Of a stretch of DNA of 64,000 nucleotides, positions 60,699 through 64,000 are shown piece after piece (position 1 is the stretch's first letter; each line of letters starts with the position of its first letter). Under the pieces are notes generated by a model that was given only the letters and a program-made list of their open reading frames with translations, ran no database searches and was not told the DNA's origin. Position numbers and translations under genes: made by a program. The stretch lies in NCBI GenBank assembly GCA_036971615.1, contig JAYKKR010000022.1, positions 310,001 to 374,000 on the forward strand, given 5' to 3'. This stretch comes from Amyloporia xantha. Lineage: Eukaryota; Basidiomycota; Agaricomycetes; Polyporales; Adustoporiaceae.

Positions 60699-61907
60699 TC
60701 AACTCCCCGACCGCATCTTAAATGTTCCAAATGGTCCCACTGTTCCTGGGGGACCACCCAGCCGCCTCGGTGGTCCGCGCACCGTCGCACTTGACGAAGT
60801 CGACGCGATGGAGTGTGCTGGTGATACTCGTCCGCTTTCGCCGTAGTCTCCGCGACCAAAATCTGGCCGAGACATGACCGACACAGGCGCCGCTGCAGAG
60901 GTGTCTGCATTGAGCACGCCGTTGAGTAGAGTCCGAAGCTCCTCGTTCTCTCGCTCCAGCCGCGCAAGCTCACTCTCGCGCTCGAGCGCCCACTCCGCCG
61001 ATGCAAGCCGCTTCTGCAGGTTCTCAGACTCCTCCTCGTCATCAAGCTCCCGTGCCAATTCCACGTAGTCATCGTTGATCTGGCCCTCTTTCTGAGCATC
61101 CCTGCCGATTTCTTCTAGGCTCCCCGTGGGGTCGTTTGCAGCACTGGATGACGATCCAGATGTTGACAGCTCCGCGGATACTGATACCGAAGACCCTTCA
61201 TCTGACAAGAGCCCTTCGTAGGCCTTGACATCCTCACCGCTCAACTTGCGCATAACAGCGCGCAGTAAACGCCCAATGCGTGCAAGGCTCTCTGAACGAG
61301 CGTTGTTGGCGATGAGCGCAGCTTCCAGAGCTTCGGTTTCGCGCTGGATGATGGCGCTTTCGTACTCGCGCATGACAGCGAGCTCATGTTGTTGTACTTC
61401 GTACTAGAGCGAGTCAGCTTTGACATATACTAGTATGCCATAATATACAACTCACAGCTCGAGTACGGAAAGAGCTCATGACGTTTTCAAGTGTTTGTTC
61501 ATACTCTCGGATGAGAGCATTTAGTTGTCGGTTGTCATTTTGCAGAGTCTGATTCTCCGAAGTCATGGCTGCATTCATGCGCTCAAGTTCGGCATCATAC
61601 GCGTCTTTAGGCTTGTCCAAATTGAACCTGGAAGTCCACATCAGCCAACAGCGCGACCAAGTGGTCAAGACGACTCACCGTCTGAGGACAAAGCCTGACT
61701 GAGAGTGTATGGCTTGTGTCTACTCCAGAATGAGTTACATTTCAAGAGAGCTATCTTTTGACAGAAACAGACCTTGATTCCACAGACCAACGGATGCAGG
61801 GAGACCGATAATGTACGATTCTGGGTGAGTTGTTCCGACACCTCTGTGAGTAAAGACCATATGCGCATAACGTCTGGGTCTCCATTAGTCGCGTCCATAA
61901 TCGCCAT
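60699..61907 (-). CDS. SIKE/FGFR1OP2 family coiled-coil protein (STRIPAK-associated type)
   Basis: Coiled-coil protein resembling animal SIKE1/FGFR1OP2 and fungal STRIPAK-associated small coiled-coil proteins, which link a PP2A-striatin complex to development and cell fusion. The start at 61907 gives MAIMDATNGDPDVMRIWSLL, and short exons join SGFVLRR to FNLDKPKDAYDAELERMNAA. The family signature is MTSENQTLQNDNRQLNALIR followed by EYEQTLENVMSSFRTRA, and later RIGRLLRAVMRKLSGEDVKA. A second coiled coil is WALERESELARLERENEELR. The C-terminal part is Ser/Gly/Pro-rich and ends FGTFKMRSGS. Introns at about 61397-61455, 61627-61677 and 61703-61770 are used. The family assignment rests on pattern similarity of coiled coils, so it is less certain than the enzymes here. 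Confidence 0.65.
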
Positions 61908-62482
61908 GCCGAGGAGACAATACGATCCGACCACAGAGAGACAGGCTATCCAAGTGTAAGAGGCAGGGGATGTGCGTGCAGCGCTAGGCGCGCGTGTTGG
62001 TCGGAACTTGCCGAGATACGTCCAGCGTTGAAGTTTGAACGTTGCCAGTGAGCGCTAGTGAGCACTCAGTACTGAGTGCCGTCCTCCCCTCCTCTAAGGT
62101 CACAATCTTAGAGTCTGCCTACGGGAGACTAAGTACTGAGTACAGGAAAGGCGACCATTAGCTACGCAGCAGGCCTGCGCCACGCTGAAGATATGACAGA
62201 CTAGTGTCCCGAATTCAGGCAGTAGATTCTGTTTCACTGGCAACTGCTCAAGTTTCAAAATGTGTCCTATGACGGACGGACGGACTTCCATTGCCAACTC
62301 ATGTTAAACTATATCTGTCAGAGGATTCAGCGATACTTTATGGGAGGACTCGTATATGAAAACAAAAATTATATTTTACCATACATGAGTAAAACCTAAT
62401 AATACAAGCAAATGTCTCTCGAGCTGCATCCTGTGACGTTCCAACGGCTCCGCATTCTCATCCACAAGGGACGAACGAATGA
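61908..62482. other. Intergenic region with a perfect palindrome
   Basis: Holds the SIKE-family promoter and the 3' UTR of P450 copy B. The last 100 bp before 62483 resemble the sequence after the stop of P450 copy A. Confidence 0.5.
62062..62079. repeat. 18-bp perfect palindrome GCACTCAGTACTGAGTGC
   Basis: GCACTCAGT followed directly by its reverse complement. A related sequence, AAGTACTGAGTAC, lies about 50 bp to the right. It lies about 155 bp upstream of the SIKE-family start, so it could be a dimer-binding site in its promoter. Confidence 0.7.
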
Positions 62483-64000
62483 TCATGTGAACCTCCGCTT
62501 CATGCCTATCATACACCTGGTAGGTTTCCGGATCAAGCTATCGTGTACTTGAAGCTGTGCCGACAGTTCTCAGCATTACTGCAATGCTTTGATGCACAGC
62601 ATAAATACGCACCGGTGCGTCGGACTCGAGAACAACATTATACCGGCGGAAGATCGTAGCCACAATGATATGAAGCTGCATCACCGCGAGATTGCGACCG
62701 ATGCACGCCCTATGTAAACAACACGATCAATGAGTCAGAAATTGTGAAATTCATAAATGTGCAACGTCTCTTCCTCACCTTGGGCCCACGGAAAACGGCG
62801 CAAAGCTCTGCTGCATCCGCGCCTTGGTCTCGGCGTCCGCCTCCAACCAGCGCTCGGGATAGAACTCGGCGGCGTTCTCGCCCCAAATAGCCTCGTTCCG
62901 ATGCATGCTGTATGTCGGCACGCTCACCCAGGTGCCTTCCTTGAAGTGCTGCCCCAGAATAGTCATGCCTCCCGCAGGCACGACACGTGGAAGGCCGCCA
63001 CCGACGGTGGTGTGCACTCTGAGGCCTTCGTTGATGACTGCGTCGAGGTATGGGAGATCCTTCACCTGTTCATATGGGATGACGTCGTCACAGGGGGCCC
63101 CAAGCGCTGCATCGAGCTCGGCTTGGAGCTTCGCCTGGACACGCTGTTCGCGGGCGAGGTAATACATGATCGCACATGATGTACTGAAGGAAGTCTCAGC
63201 GTTAACGATGACTCGGCATGCCGAAGACTTACTTTGCAGTAGTGTCCGCGCCAGCAATGATCAGAACGAACGCCTCAGCACTCAGTTCATCGGGGCTGAG
63301 CGGGTTTCCCTCGTCATCACGAGCCTCCAATAGCCTCCCGAGCATATCTTCCCGAGCTTCAGGTTTAGCGAGCCGGCGCGCAACGGCAGCAACCGATAGG
63401 CCTGCCACCTTGGGCGTTATCTTGCACCCACGTCTGAATTGCGGGAGACGGGCCACGATCGGGCGCCAGTGCATCGGAAGGAGGCCGAGACAAGTATTGG
63501 CTTCCCCGCGATCAGCAAATGCCTCGATGACGGAGAGATCTTCCGTCTCCAGCACGTATTCGTCGGGACGTGCGATCGCTTTCATGCCATCGTTGTTGGA
63601 CTTTGCGGTTTTTGCCACGTCCTTTGCTGCAGTGAGCATGCCAAATGGCGATCCGAAGGCGAGATCGCCTAACGTGAGGAGACATCAGGTGTGGCTAAGA
63701 GAGGGTATAGGAGCAATCCAGATAGACGTACCAATCGTGTCGAACGACCAGAAGCTGAACCCTGGCAGGCAGAGGCGTGATGTGTATTTAGTGCATCGTC
63801 CTTTCCAAGAGCGAGGAAGAGCACTTACAGGGCATACAGTCGAACCAGACCCGACTATCATGTACCTTCCACGCAATGTCTCCCAGCATCCCTTCCGTTC
63901 GATCCCCGTCTGCCTTATTAGCATGTCCGTATAGCGTGTCCCATTGCTGGACGAATTCTTGCACGTATAGACTGGTAGTACTCTCCAAGGCTCGTACGCT
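62483..64000 (-). CDS. CYP53-like cytochrome P450, copy B, 5' end beyond the window
   Basis: Closely similar to the P450 at 30309-32397, with introns at the same places. Visible from the right edge are the segment corresponding to [69 protein letters not shown], the I-helix AGADTTAN, the ExxR helix [28 protein letters not shown] and FSVGPR, then the haem-cysteine exon, ending [14 protein letters not shown] at 62483. Between the K-helix and FSVGPR only about six of about 100 residues differ from copy A, mostly conservative, so both copies appear to have been under selection. No frameshift is seen in the part present. Expected role: aromatic-acid hydroxylation at the ER. Confidence 0.9.

Overview
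The window is nuclear DNA of a filamentous basidiomycete, most likely a wood-decay mushroom (Agaricomycetes; a polypore-like fungus is my guess, not shown). The signs are genes split by many 50-90 nt GT-AG introns, a fungal Ure2p-like glutathione transferase, CYP53-type P450s, a fungal H3K56 acetylase (Rtt109), a fungal-only mitoribosomal protein, and a basidiomycete-style F-box protein. There is no operon structure, rRNA, convincing tRNA, CRISPR array or intact transposon.

Layout. 1-21 kb is dense with housekeeping genes: SAS10/UTP3 (3' end cut by the window), MRPL20, a Ure2p-like GST, a large Ser/Pro-rich coiled-coil protein, RTT109 with a possible small gene just upstream, cullin 1, COQ5, FCF2, an unknown protein and a PHD-finger protein. 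22-28 kb is one large phospholipase D gene. 30-34 kb holds a CYP53-like P450 converging on a CmcJ/AsaB-family oxidase. 34.5-43.2 kb carries an AAGAB/Irc6-like adaptin-binding protein, a multispanning membrane protein, CDC37 and an Mcm1/SRF-type MADS-box factor. 43.2-49.9 kb is a long GC-rich stretch without a gene I can support. 50-62 kb has a SAM methyltransferase, an F-box protein, a SET-TAD3 fusion, a TIGR04076 protein and a SIKE-family coiled-coil protein. A second CYP53-like P450, inverted relative to the first, runs off the right end.

Shared roles. SAS10 and FCF2 both serve the small-subunit processome. RTT109, the PHD protein, the SET protein and Mcm1 act in or near chromatin. Cullin 1 and the F-box protein belong to SCF ubiquitin ligases. 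The GST and the two P450s fit detoxification of plant aromatics.

Three things stand out. (1) A SET domain and the tRNA-deaminase subunit TAD3 appear to be one spliced gene. (2) Five unrelated genes each need one extra base to read through, mostly in or next to short G/C runs, which looks like consensus error in the assembly rather than decay. (3) Two closely similar CYP53 genes sit as an inverted pair about 30 kb apart. I found nothing that I can defend as a wholly new defence or mobile system.
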